Below, one piece after another: positions 34,345 to 46,555 of a stretch of 64,000 bases of DNA. Where the stretch lies: contig NC_057925.1 in the NCBI RefSeq assembly GCF_018873765.1, positions 58,912,970-58,976,969 of the forward strand, read 5' to 3'. Positions within the stretch are counted from its first letter, which is position 1; each line of letters opens with the position of its first letter. The notes under the pieces were generated by a model. The model saw only the letters and a list, made by a program, of their open reading frames with translations, did no database searches and was not told the origin of the DNA. A program made the translations under genes and the position numbers. Origin of the DNA: Telopea speciosissima. Its lineage: Eukaryota > Streptophyta > Magnoliopsida > Proteales > Proteaceae.

Positions 34345-35119
34345 AAAAACCGACGTAGGCTTAATTGGGATTTGGGTTCCACAAGGCAAAAGTAGAAATA
34401 ATTGAGGGCAAACCAAATAAACAAATATTTGCTATTTGAAGGTTCGTTTTCTGAATTCGACGCCACTACTTCCGTCTGCCCCTACTGTCGTGTGTGGGAG
34501 CAAGGCGGAATATATTGCCTTACCCGTGTCCAAGCGTTTTGCCTGAACAGGGGTAAAACAGTACTTTCCACCGTGCTTGTGTGTGGGGGTGCACAGCAAT
34601 ACTGAGTAGGTGGAAGTAGAGGAATCGGATCCTCATTTTCTACCTAATAATTCTTTGGGAGAAAGAACTCTAACCTAATCGGTGTCGTGCCTCAGTGTGC
34701 ACCTGTAGACACAATCTCAAGCGAAAAGATCGGTACACTTTTGGTGTTTTGGCCTTTCTAATTATAAAGAGATACATTGGTCTTTTCGTGCTGGACTGCG
34801 TTGAATGCAGGTACACGCCTTGCCCAACAACCCATTTGCGAATGGGCGTTGGGATTAGGACATTGATCAGTAGCTGGATTTTTACCAAAAAAATAAAGAA
34901 GACCAGTAGCTGTCTTCACAACGGATGGTTAGGTTAGAATTGAAATGGGTTTTGATAAAATTTTCCTTTTCTTTAATACAAGTGACAACTTAAAATCAGA
35001 TTCTTGATTATATATGTAACCTCTCTCTCTCTCTCTGGAAATACCTATTAGCAAATTAGTAAGCTAGTGAGCAATAAGAGTTTTCCCTTTTCCGTGCAGA
35101 AAACTTCCAAGTTCCAACA
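34345..35119. other. 5' region of OMT-A
   Basis: No other gene is seen. A TATATATG box at about 35007-35014 followed by a CT-rich leader (35019-35036) lies about 105 bp before the OMT-A ATG and is the likely core promoter. Confidence 0.5.
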
Positions 35120-37588
35120 ATGGCCTCCACAGAGAATCAGCCCAAAAAATCCAGCGTTTACTTCAATGCCGACGATGCTCGAGTTTTGGCCATGGAAATC
35201 CCAGGCTTTGTAGTCCTTCCTATGGTTTTCAAAGCTGCTGTAGAACTGGATCTGCTAGAGATAATAGCTAGAGCTGGCCCAGATGCTCAGCTTTCTCCTT
35301 CAGTGATAACATCTCAGCTCCAAACACAGAACCCAGAAGCCCCTGAGATGGTTGATCGTATCATGAGGCTTCTAGCCAGCTACTCCATCCTCACTTGCTC
35401 TCTTGTTACCCATGATGACGGCCGTGTTGAAAGGCTCTATGGCTTGGCACCTGTTTCCACTTATTTTCTCAAAAATCATGATAACCCATTTACTGATTAC
35501 TTGACGGTCTTCAATCAGGACCTCTTCCTCCACAGCTGGTAAGCTTCCTCCCCTTCTTAAGAGTTGACAGAGACTTGTTAGGTATTTGATCGATACACCA
35601 AAAGCTCCATAGCTGATGGAACTTGTTAAATTAAATCTTTTAACTTATCCCATACTAGGCTTGCCCAATCTAGCATCCATACACTAAAATGGACCCCCAT
35701 TAAACGGACCTGGCTCCTGTCTAACCGTGGTGGGAGCTGAATCGTCCAACTCCGCTAAACGACAGAAAAAACAGGGGTGGGGTGGTCATTTCACATGTGG
35801 GACTCAGGTGGGATCCACCTGTGAAATGACCACCCCACCCCTATTTTTTTTGTCGTTTAGTGGGGCTAGGCGATCTAGCTTCCGCCATGACCGGACAAAA
35901 TCCTTTTCCCCATTAAACACATAACAAAGAGATGTAGAAAAGGAATTTTTTTTTGAGACAATTTCTTATGTCTATGAAATAAGACAAAGAATTACAAAAC
36001 AAGTAAAATCGACTTTGTTTTATATTTACTTACAAAATAGGACCGAGTTTCCCTCCACCCATGTTGAATGGGATTCCATTGACTGTAAGGGTGGGAGAGG
36101 ACGGAAAATGGTATCAATGAGTTCAGATTTGCCACCCACATGGAGACGGGTGGAGACAGATCTGAACCCTCCATGGGGGTGTGGGACCCATGCCCCATGG
36201 AGGGGTCAGATCTGTCCCCACCGTCCCAATGTGGGTAGCTGATCCGGATTCGGTATGAAGAGGGTATTTTGGAATATATTAAAACCTTAGAAAGGGATTT
36301 GTGAACCCTAAGATGGTGGGTGAATCATCCTCTATGGGTGGAAGGAAACTTAGTCCAACAAAATAAGTTGAGACCCACCTCCGGGGCATGGATTTGTTTT
36401 GTTTTCCATTAAATAAGTGTCATTAGTTTTTATATGTTTTAACAAGTCTTCATATTGATTGATATGCTGGATTATTCAATATAGGAACCAGTTAAAAGAT
36501 GCAATTTTGGAAGGAGGAACTCCATTTAACAAGGCCAATAGCATCTCTGTGTACAACTATGCTTCAACACACCCAAGTTTTAATGAGTCTTTCAATACAG
36601 CAATGCTAAAGGGAACCATCCAAACCATGAGGGAATTACTTGAGAAATATAAAGGTTTCGATAATGCCAAAGTAGTAGTTGATGTGGGTGGTGGAATCGG
36701 AGCTTCACTTGAATTAGTCACTTCCAAGTACCCTAACATTAAGGGCATTAACTTCGATTTACCTCATGTGGTACAAAATGCACCAGCTTATCCTGGTATC
36801 CATTAATTCATCTCTTCCCCAAATCATTATCATTATTTTTCTAAATGTATATATATTGAATTTTTGTTTTTAAAGTTATGATAGGGGCGTTGTTCTCTGT
36901 GTCGCAGCGCAGCCTATGCCTAGGCACATGGGGGTGGGTGGAATGACCACCCTGCCCTCCTGCACATGCTGCCCATGTGCCTGGGCGCATGCTGCGCTGC
37001 TGCACAGAGAACATTCTCCCTTTAATTAATTAAGCATATAGGTATGATATATGATTTTAATTGTGTAGGTGTGCAGCATATCGGTGGAGATATGTTTGTA
37101 AGCGTTCCAATAGGAGATCTCATTTTAGTAAAGGTTAGATTGCATATTAAACAGAATATATATGAGAAAATGTGTACATTTTGTTGTCACCAAGTAGATG
37201 AACTAACAAATTATTTAGTGCAAAAGTAGAAAGGGTTTTTTTTTTTAATAAAAAAAATTGGAAGTCATTTAGTGTAGCATTTTTCTATTTGAATATTCGT
37301 TTTTATCCCTGCACTAAAAGACTTTTGAGATTATTACCCAAAAAAAAAATGACTTTTGAAAATAAGACAAGAGGCAAAAACCTAAGTTTATAATGATTAA
37401 AACAAGATTATATATATGGGAAGAGAACACTACCTGGTCACATGTCATGCGCAGTCCCTACGATACAGAGCCACACAAAATGATCATCATGCCCCTAGGG
37501 ATTTCTATCTTTTCATAGGGGTGTGACGGTCTTTTCACATAGCCCTGTGTCTAAACATAGGAGCCGTGCACTGCACTCGATTAGGTAG

Positions 37589-37621
<33 letters not shown>

Positions 37622-37994
37622 GGGGTGTGTTTTCTCTTCGTACTATATGTTAATTTTGTTTTTTAACCTAGTTCCTCTCAATATATAATTGTAGGCTGTA
37701 CTTCACAATTGGGGTGATGATGATTGCTTGAAGATATTGAAAAATTGCTATGAAGCATTACCAGATCATGGAAAAGTGGTTGTGATTGACAGGGTTCTTC
37801 CACTAGCTCCAGAGACCACTTTCGATGCAAAAGCCATGTTCCAACGAGACATGTTTATGTTGGTTATTGGAGGAAGGGAAAGGACAGAGAGAGAGTTTGA
37901 AATCTTGGCAAAGGGGGCTGGTTTTACTGATTTTAAATTAGTTTGTTGTGCTTTTACCCAATGGGTCATAGAATTGTACAAAAACCACTTCTAA
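35120..37994 (+). CDS. O-methyltransferase, COMT-like class (OMT-A), four exons
   Basis: Exons are 35120-35538, 36485-36795, 37069-37133 and 37695-37994, all with GT-AG borders, giving 364 residues, the usual length for plant SAM-dependent phenolic O-methyltransferases. The N-terminal part (about 1-110) is the dimerisation domain (MEIPGFVVLPMVFKAAVELD). The SAM-binding motif VVVDVGGGIG is at about 203-212. The catalytic base is His269 in LHNWGDDDC. Asp297 (VVVIDRVLP) stands where alfalfa COMT has Glu297, and Glu330 lies near the position of COMT Glu329. It should transfer methyl from SAM to a phenolic hydroxyl in the cytosol; the substrate cannot be read from the sequence. The first ATG is used. 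Introns 1-3 contain MITEs. A sister gene and two relics follow downstream. Confidence 0.92.
35705..35895. repeat. Hairpin MITE in OMT-A intron 1
   Basis: The arms are strongly complementary around a centre near 35810: 'ggggtggggtggtcatttca' at the left and 'tgaaatgaccaccccacccc' at the right, with outer ends 'cgctaaacgaca' and 'tgtcgtttagtg'. It would form a long hairpin in the pre-mRNA. Confidence 0.8.
36060..36245. repeat. Inverted repeat in OMT-A intron 1
   Basis: The arms 'acagatctgaaccctccatg' and 'catggaggggtcagatctgt' face each other. Similar sequence stands at about 39525-39600 next to a tandem duplication. Confidence 0.65.
36885..37020. repeat. Hairpin MITE in OMT-A intron 2
   Basis: The ends 'gttctctgtgtcgcagcgca' and 'tgcgctgctgcacagagaac' are complementary. 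The matching intron of OMT-C is only 91 bp and lacks this element, so it inserted after the two genes separated. A related element is in OMT-B intron 3 (about 42085-42215). Confidence 0.7.
37428..37600. repeat. Hairpin MITE in OMT-A intron 3
   Basis: The ends 'gagaacactacctggtcaca' and the complement of 'cgattaggtagcgttctc' face each other, and inner arms also pair. The same element sits at the matching place in OMT-C intron 3 (about 46376-46555), so it predates that duplication. A (CT)n tract follows at 37591-37620. Confidence 0.7.
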
Positions 37995-38517
37995 GTTTTC
38001 AAAACTATTATCAAGTAAAGTCTTTGCATTTGATATCAGTTGAGTATTAAAATGTTCATTTGGTCTTGCATGCATGATAGATTCTTTTCTTTTATTTTCG
38101 TACAAAGAAGAAGGGAATTTGACAATGAACCAGGATCATGTTCACGTACCGTACAAGAATAGCTCACAATCGTTCATATGGAATCCACTCTGTGTGATCC
38201 ACATAGAGTAGATTCCATTATAATGGCAGGCATTTCTACTTTTCATGGGTGGTGGGGTGGTCATTTTGCCCCCCTTTGTGTCTAGGCGTAGGACTCACAC
38301 TCCCCCACAATTCTATTTCTCATATATTATATAGGTTTTCTCTTTTTACTATATATTAATTTTAGGGGGAGGGTCGCAAAGTCGGAGGCCAATGGGAGCA
38401 CAGGCATACAAGATTATATATGTGTGTGCTCCCATTGACCTCCGACACAGGAGTCAACCTGGCATCCTTCTTTTTCCCATTAAATTTTTTCACCTTCTCC
38501 TCAAAACATTTAAATGT

Positions 38518-38686
38518 AGGGGGTGCTTCACAATTGGGGCGATTATTATTGCTTGAAGTTATTTAAAAAATTGCTATAGAACAAATATTCCAACTACAGT
38601 TGTTTTTGTTGACTCAATTCCTTGAAGGAAAGAAAAGGACACAAGCAGTTTGAAAACTTGTCAAAAGGAGCTAGATTTATTGGTTA
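38518..38686 (+). pseudogene. Relic of an O-methyltransferase last exon
   Basis: After a splice-acceptor-like 'aaatgtag' the sequence parallels exon 4 of OMT-A: 'gtgcttcacaattggggcga', then 'attgcttgaagttatttaaa', 'attgctat', and after a large internal deletion 'ggaaagaaaaggacacaagc' and 'tttgaaaacttgtcaaaagg'. It is riddled with stops and deletions. It shows that the cluster once had at least four members. Confidence 0.75.
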
Positions 38687-39556
38687 AGGTGATGGTCACG
38701 TCAGGTCATGCCTGCCGGAACTTCTCTTCAGAATTCAAATGAAACGACAGGTAGATGACGCAGGAGGCGAGGAAGCTAGCTAGAGCCCTCTACTGCTCGT
38801 TGCCATTAGAGTTTGCGCCTCTACTGCTCTCACTCTCCCCTGTCGATGGCGATGAAGGCAAGGAGCAGAAAAAGGAAACAGGAAAGATAGCAGTGAAGGT
38901 AGTGGGAAGAGGGGTAAAATTGGACTTATATAGGACGCAAATGACAAAAAAAAAAAAGGGGGCCAACCCAGCCCAGCTCGCTCCGATCAGGGTCAATCAA
39001 GACCGGGTTAGGTTAGGCTAGCTGAGCTCGACAAGGTTGGCCGGGCCTGAGCTGAGATAACTCGACTCGACCTCAGGGCAGGGTTGTGCATGGGCTGAAT
39101 TAAGAGGAGTCAAGGTTGGACTGGGATTTTAAAAAACCCGACCTGTTTCACCCCTAAACATAAGGTATATGAAATGTAACTATAATCTTTACCCCCAAAA
39201 AAAATGTGACAATGATAAAACATGACCGAATCGAAAGAAGAAATTGATGAAGGGAAGAATCCAAGACGGGACAAGAGAGAAAGAGAGATTAGATTAGAAG
39301 TAAGGATGTAAACAGGTATCGAAAAATGGGAATCCGATCACATCTGATCTGTATCCATCCGATCAATTTACATCCCTAATTAGAAAAGGAGCCATGTCAT
39401 GTGCGTAGATGTGTGTGGTGGGTAAGAGAGAGTGATGGAGGTATAGAAAGTCCTTGGGAGTTGGGACTACTTACCACTACTTCCAGGCTTGCCCCACTAA
39501 AAAGGGTCAGTGTAGAGTTCAGATTTGCTACCTACATGGGATGGGTGGGGACAGAT

Positions 39557-39712
39557 CTGAACCCACACCTCTATAGGGGTGTGGGACCCACATCTAGGGT
39601 GTGGATAAGTGAGGTAGCTTGTAGATAAGCCCAGCTGAACCCACACCTCTATAGGGGTGTGGGACCCACATCTAGGGTGTGGATAAGTGAGGTAGCTTGT
39701 AGATAAGCCCAG
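39557..39712. repeat. 78-bp tandem duplication
   Basis: Two virtually perfect copies of a 78-bp unit beginning 'ctgaacccacacctctatag' stand head to tail. The near identity suggests a recent event. Confidence 0.85.
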
Positions 39713-40072
39713 AATGAAACACTTAGGGTGATCAACTCGATCTTTGCATTGTATTTTATTTTATGTAGTGGGATTTAATTTGGCCAGGTTCCAGAAGGGA
39801 TGAATTGTGACCATGTGTTCGACGGTTTGCTCGATGACTCCCAAGTCCCAAGCAAGGCAATACTGTGACCATATATTCGACGGATTGCACGCATACTATA
39901 CAGTTCTAACCTAACTCGCTCATGAAGTGGAAGAGTTGACAATTAGGTGGCTCGACATTATAATGGAACTCAGCTTCGATCTATATATTGTAATGTTTCA
40001 GCTGGCTATACCTGCAGCTTTCATAAGCAAAAACTAGTTGGCAAGAAGAAGAGACTTGAAAGTTTTTGAAAA

Positions 40073-42570
40073 ATGGCAGCTGCTTCCACAGATGAGAATA
40101 ATCAGCCCAAACCATCCACCATTTTGGCCATGGAAATGCCAAGTGCTGTAGTCTTTCCTATGGTTTTCAAAGCTGCTATGGAGTTAGATCTGCTAGAGAT
40201 AATAGCTAGAGATGGTCCAGATGCTCAGCTTTCCCCTTCAATGATTGCATCTCAGCTCCAAACACAGAACCCAGATGCCCCTGAGATGGTTGATCGCATC
40301 ATGAGGCTTCTAGCCAGCTACTCCATGCTCACTTGCTCTCTTGTTACCCATGAAGACGGCCGTGTTGAAAGGCTCTATGGCTTGGCACCAGTCTCTACTC
40401 ATTTTCTTGCAAATAATGATGCACCATTTGCTGGCCTCTTGAAGGCCTTAAATCACAAGGTCTTCCTTCAGAGCTGGTAAGCTGCTTCTAGACATTAGGG
40501 GTGTTAACGGATCGGATCGGATTCGGCTTGGATTCGGTTCAGATGTGATCGCATCTGGATATTTTCTGATCGAATATGGATACCGTCCTCTAAATGGATT
40601 CGAATGCAGATCGAATTCAGATTAGGAAATAATTTCGCTCTTGGTATCGATTGAGGCCGATGTCGATCCTTGGCCGATCCTGAAATGGGAATTAGTATCT
40701 GCCATCGGATTGGTATCGGATCTGGATCGCCCGATCTGACACGATCCAGACCACAAGTAATTTGGTGTTTTTTTTTTTTTTTTGTGGATTTTTTTCACCC
40801 AAACAAAAAAAAATTTTAACAACAAAAAACTATTTTGTAAACTATTTCTAAGATTTTTACATTTCTATTGTAAGTTTGTTTCTTATTTTGTCCATTATTT
40901 CATCTTTTTATCTTTTTTTTTTTTGGTCCATTTTCTGAAAATTTTAAAATTATAAGATATTTTTTTATTATTTATTGACAGATCTACGATGATGTAGGGA
41001 CCGATCCTTAAATTTTTTACTTTTACATTTTTCAGCCGATCCAGACCGATACCAATACCTATACCTCGATCCCTGATCCGTACAGCTGAGACAAGCTGAA
41101 AGGGAGATCCAGAGAGGATATAAGAAGAAAGCCAATCCAAAGTGGTGATCTAGCTTTAATCCTTTGAAGATGAGCCATGCGAACATTAATGGTTGCCTAG
41201 ATCCATTCTCTTAATGACTAATATACATCTACCACATAGTTAGTAGTTTAAATATTTGTCACCTAGATTTTGTAAAGTTGTTGTCCATAATATCTTATCC
41301 ATGTGATAAGTTTCAGCCCAACCCTTTGCCCGAGTGGGGGTAAGACGATCATTTCCTGCCTTACTATATTTGCGTAGCAAAACAGAACGAGGCAGCTCGA
41401 CAATAGAGGATCCAAATTGTTGTCTTCGATCTAGAGTTATAAACCTTGAAGTAATGGTTAAGACCTCCTCAAGTTTTCCAAGAAATAACAATTGATATAT
41501 ATATATATCTATATATATATATATATATATATAAAGACTGGATTGTTGAGTATAGGCACCACTTGAAAGATGCAGTATTGGAAGGAGGGACTCCATTTGT
41601 CAAGGCGAATGGCATCTCTGTGTATGACTATGCTGCTACAGACCCAAATTTCAATGAGTCATTCAATACAGCAATGCTAAAGGGAACCATGAAAACCATG
41701 AATGTAATCCTTGAGAAATACAAAGGTCTTGAGAATGCAAAAGTAGTGGTTGATGTGGGTGGTGGGATTGGAGCTGCACTTGAGTTAATCACTTCCAAGT
41801 ACCCTAAAATTAAGGGCATTAACTTTGATTTGCCTCATGTGGTACACAATGCACCAACTTATCCTGGTATATTCTTCACTCTCTTCAATTCATTCCGTAA
41901 ATCTTTATTTTTTCACTATTTATATATATGTTGATTTAATTAATAGATGATTTAATTAATTGTAGGTGTGGAGCATGTAGGTGGAGATATGTTTGTTAGT
42001 GTTCCAGCCGGAGATATCATTCTTCTAAAGGTTATATAGATATGGGTTTTCATTCTCTTCTTCTTCTGATTATTATTTTTTGGGCTGATGTTCTTTATGC
42101 CGCAACACAGTCTGCGTCCAGTCAGACACATGGGTCTGCCATTCAAGGGGGGCAGGGTGGTCATTTCATCTACCCCATATGTCTGGGCGCTACTCCCCTG
42201 GCACAGAGAACATTTGGCCTTATTTTTTTTTCCCTCTTGATGATGATCCTCTCAATCATTTTAGGTGGTACTTCACAATTGGGGTGATGAAGATTGCTTG
42301 AAGTTATTGAAAAAATGTTATGAAGCATTACCAGAAAATGGAAAAGTGGTGGTGATAGATAGGGTTCTTCCTCTAGCTCCTGAGACCACTGTTGATGCAA
42401 AAGCCATGTTCAGATTAGACTTGTTTATGTTGGTTCAACACACTGGAGGAAAGGAAAGGACAGAGAGAGAGTTTGAAATCTTGGCAAAGGGAGCTGGGTT
42501 CATTGGTTTGAAATTAGTTTGTTGTGTTTATAACCAATGGGTCATGGAATTCTATAAAAGTCACATTTAA
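40073..42570 (+). CDS. O-methyltransferase, COMT-like class (OMT-B), four exons
   Basis: Exons are 40073-40476, 41556-41866, 41966-42030 and 42265-42570, with GT-AG borders and the same phases as OMT-A, giving 361 residues. Exons 2 and 3 have exactly the same lengths as in OMT-A (311 and 65 nt). The SAM motif VVVDVGGGIG, the catalytic-base segment LHNWGDEDC and the Asp in VVVIDRVLP are all present. The last exon has two extra residues (LVQHTGGKERTE) compared with OMT-A. The N-terminus is shorter and lacks the FNADDAR stretch. It is intact and probably active on a phenolic substrate; specificity is unknown. Intron 1 has a (TA)n run just before the acceptor, and intron 3 a MITE. Confidence 0.92.
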
Positions 42571-44921
42571 GTTTTTCACCGAGGAACTTAGTTTGTATTA
42601 TGGGGATTGATTGACTGTTAATTCCCAATTTAATTCCAATAAGTGTCGGGTACCTCTTTGATTTCATATGTACCCACTACCCCTTGGCATTAATTTGCAG
42701 TACTTAAAGATGTACTTAGGAGGCATGCAAGATGATATATGCTTGGCTCCATGATCTTAAATAATTTCGATCCATTTATTGTTTTCAAAACTATTATCAA
42801 GTAAAGTCTCAATATTTTATTTTTTTGGTGCAAGGTCCCCACTAGGGGGAAGAGGAGGCAAAGACAAGACCCACAAGGGATCGACATATGGTACCCATAG
42901 GGCTCCATTTCTTGGAAATTAAGAGAGTAAAGGGGTCCATGTCAAGCATGGCATACGGGAGGAGTGCCTCGAATGTGAGATGTCGAACCCCATGCCATCA
43001 CTATCACGAATGATGCCAACCTCGGTTTATTTTAGTTTTTTTAGCATCGGGTTAATATTGGTTTCGATCAATTTGTTTTCGAGCTTAAACCATAATGAAA
43101 TTTTATATTTATAACTTAAATTGAAGAAAGATTTGATAAAAACACTTTAAATTATAACCTTCCAAATAAAACAAATAATCAACCAAGAATAAGGAAATTG
43201 AGTTGATGTGTTCACTTTGTAATATGAACAAGATGAATGAATTGCAAGGGAAATCAATAGATAAATAGAGTTTGTAGCGAATCATTATTACAAATCAAAT
43301 CTTATCATTATAAGATGAGAAGATAATTAATATTGAAATCACAAAATCAACGTCGTACTATCAAATTAATCATTCATTTAAATGTCCAACTAATTTTGTA
43401 TAGTGAACAAAGGACATCAATGGAAACATTGGTACATGTAAATTTTCCTCTTCATAACTTCATACTCTGTTTACCAAAAAAAAAAAAAACCTTCATATTC
43501 ATTGATTTATAACAACACCCCTTCCAATAAAAAAAATTCTCACTAATATTGGAATCAATTTACCTAGTCATAACCTCATACTCAGTGCCTTTTTTATCGG
43601 TTTCATTCAGTTTGGTTTTCGGTCTGGATATCAGTCAGTTTGGTGCGGTCCGATTTTCAGCCAATCCCATCATACCCTAGTCCAAAACCAATCCGATTAG
43701 GTTTGATTCGGTTTGTTTTACCGGTTCAAACTAGGTTTTAACACCCCTAGTTCAAAGTTCTAAATACACCTGTAGAGGTGTCATTTAGACACTCCCCAAA
43801 AATAGGGCGAAAAGATTCCCATGATGCTAGTGTCCCAACCGGCTTTGCACGCCCCCACCCATTTTACTGTACCACTCCCTTGGAAATCCCCAATACACCC
43901 CTATTTTAAGTGTTTTCTGTAATTAACCCCCCTCCAACACCCGAAATTGCATATAGAGGTCGAAGCTAGGGAACCCACTCCCTACAAAAAATCTTTGCAT
44001 TCAATAATAGTTGAGTATTAACAGTTGTTTATTGATCAATCTCAGTCGGTGATCATTGGGCTAACCAGTTAGGACCTTGCTCTCCTCCGGCCGTAGCAGG
44101 AGATGGAGGTTCTAGCCCAGTAAAAACAGGAGAGTTTTGGTAATTTCATAGGGATCGAGGCCCACCTATGAAAGACCCAAACACCCCTATTGTTGCTGGG
44201 ATGGATCCTCCAGGTCCCGCCACAACTGCAAGAGAACCGAATTGAACCAATCAGGCCTACTAGGGCTAGCACTCCACGTATTTTTTATGTAACTGCTATA
44301 TATCCAATTCATCATTAGTAATTAACTCTTTGCTCCTCAATAGCTATTTTGACCATGCAGAATATTTTATTTTATTTTTTGATAAATTATTATATGATCT
44401 CTCAATCTTGCTTGACTTCGAGGACATAACCCTCAAAGGACCGATTAAGACCCGACCAAACAAACGGTTAGGTAGTCTTATAGAATGGGCAGCTAAATTG
44501 AAGCTAACTATGAAAGAGAGAGAGCGGTCCGATTTTGAAGAGGATTTCGCGGAGAAACTATGATCCGAGAAGAGAGCTTCTCCGATAGGAAAGCGATTAC
44601 AGGTTGCAGATCTAGAGGGAACAAAATATCCTCTCCGATTTTGAATTCCGGCAGACTCTCGTCCCTCTCGCACGCAGGTTGCAGAGGTAGAGAGGAGAGA
44701 GAATCGAGAGGAGAGAGACAATAGTGGGAATAGGGTTGAGTTAACCACAGTTTAAGGGTGGGTTTGGTTACCAAACCTGGTTAGTCCCTGGGTTACACCA
44801 ACCAGGGTTAACTCTTGGTTAATTTGAGGGTTTTAAATGTGGATCGTTGGATTTGGGAGTGCCACTTATTGCACTCTCAAGGTGGAAATAATAGAAAATA
44901 ATGGATCAAGAAATGGAGAGA
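42571..44921. other. OMT-B to OMT-C region with a segment duplicated from 31.9-32.5 kb
   Basis: The OMT 3' flank word 'ttttcaaaactattatcaag' at about 42782 is shared with OMT-A and OMT-C. About 44025-44520 duplicates 31965-32545, which lies upstream of OMT-A, so the OMT-C copy arrived with part of the OMT-A 5' region. The stretch that should follow, including the promoter and the first 300 bases of exon 1, is missing and is replaced by GA-rich sequence (44520-44920). No other gene is seen. Confidence 0.55.
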
Positions 44922-45259
44922 GTATAGGGAGGCTCTATGGCTTGACACCTGTCTCCACTTATTTTCTCAAAAATCATGATGGACCATTTATTGATTACTT
45001 GAAGGTCTTCAATCAGAACCTCTTCCTCCAAAGCCGGCAAGCTTCTTCCTCTTCTTAACAATTGGGTAGAATTCGATCATGAAACCCCTACCAAAAATCT
45101 TTCCCTCCACGTAAGAGTTACCGTGATCTTTCTCATCTCCCCCCCTCCACACAGGAGCAATACCATTTGTTATGGACTTGGGTAGAACTCATCTTCAAAA
45201 ACTATTTCGATCATTAAGAAGAGGGTGCACCCAACCCACCCACATCCCAATTTATATCT

Positions 45260-45593
45260 GATGTGGGAATATTTTTTTCGCCTTCTGCGTGAACCCCAAC
45301 AAGAGAGAGAGAGAGAGAGAAAGAGAGAAGCAATGAAATTAAAGGGATTCCTGACCATAAAGGGTTAGCTTGGATGAAGCTTTACTACATAGCATGGATT
45401 TGTTTTGTTTTCAATTAAATCTTGATGATGTGGGAATATTTTTTCCGCCTTCTGCGTGAACCCCAACAAGAGAGAGAGAGAGAGAGAAAGAGAGAAGCGA
45501 TGAAATTAAAAGGATTCCTGACCATAAAGGGTTAGCTTGGATGAAGCTTTACTACATAGCATCGATTTGTTTTGTTTTCAATTAAATCTTGAT
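45260..45593. repeat. 167-bp tandem duplication in OMT-C intron 1
   Basis: Two nearly identical copies start 'gatgtgggaatatttttt' at 45260 and 45427, each with a GA tract and 'gaccataaagggttagcttg'. OMT-A has no such tandem pair at this place. Confidence 0.85.
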
Positions 45594-46375
45594 ATTGATT
45601 GATATACTGGATTATTCAATATAGGAACCAATTAAAAGATGCAGTTTTGGAAGGAGGAACTCCATTTAACAAGGCCAATAGCATCTCTGTGTACAACTAT
45701 ACTTCTACACACCCAAGTTTTAATGATTCTTTCAATACAGTAATGCCAAAAGGAACCATCCAAACCATGAGGAAATTACTTGAGAAATATAAAGGTTTGG
45801 ATAATGCCAAAGTAGTAGTTGATGTGGGTGGTGGGATCGGAGCTTCACTTGAGTTGATCACTTCCAAGTACCCTAACATTAAGGGCATTAACTTCGATGT
45901 ACCTCATGTGGTACAAAATGCACCAACTTATCCTGGTATACATTATTTCATCTCTTCCCTAATTAATCATTATCTTTTTTTTCATTTAATTAAGCATATA
46001 GGTATGATAGATGATTTTAATTGTAGGTGTGCAGCATATCGGTGGAGATATGTTTGTAAGCGTTCCCACAGGAGATCTCATTTTAGTAAAGGTTAGATTG
46101 CATATTAAGTAGAACATATATGAGAAAAATACATACATTTTGTTGTCACCAATTAGGTTTACCCCTTGTTTCATTTTCAAAAGTTATTTAACGCAAAAGT
46201 TAAAAGGGTTTTTAAAAAAAATTGAAAGTCATTTAATGTAGCGCGCCTCATCCTATTTAAAAACCTCTTTTTATCTCTATAGTAAATGATTTTTGAAAAT
46301 AAGACAAGAGGCAAAAAAAAAAAAAAAAAAAAACAAGTAAGGTTGCAATATTATTGTAACCATGGTTGGTTACAA

Positions 46376-46555
46376 CAAGAACGTTATCTGATCATGTGTG
46401 GTGCACAATTCCCGTGCCCAGACACAAGACCGTGCGAAATGATCCTCATGCTCCCAAGGATTTCTGCCTTTCCATGGGGTGTGGCAGTCCTTTCACACAG
46501 CCTTGTGTCTAGATATAAGGGTCACCCACCACACGCAACCAAGTAGTGTTCTTTC
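46376..46555. repeat. Hairpin MITE in OMT-C intron 3
   Basis: This is orthologous by position to the MITE at 37428-37600 in OMT-A ('aatgatcctcatgctcccaa' against 'aatgatcatcatgcccctag'). A long A-run (about 46313-46334) precedes it. Confidence 0.65.

Larger units (their letters stand above)
37995..40072. other. OMT-A to OMT-B intergenic region
   Basis: Apart from the exon relic at 38518 and the tandem repeat at 39557, no gene is seen. A short hairpin lies at about 38375-38455 ('ggaggccaatgggagcaca' against 'gtgctcccattgacctcc'). Just before OMT-B a 'ctatatattg' box at about 39980-39989 is a likely TATA element, about 90 bp upstream of the ATG. Confidence 0.45.

Noticed and set aside
35727..35924. 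Plus-strand ORF of 65 codons in OMT-A intron 1
   Set aside because: It is translated through a hairpin MITE within an intron.
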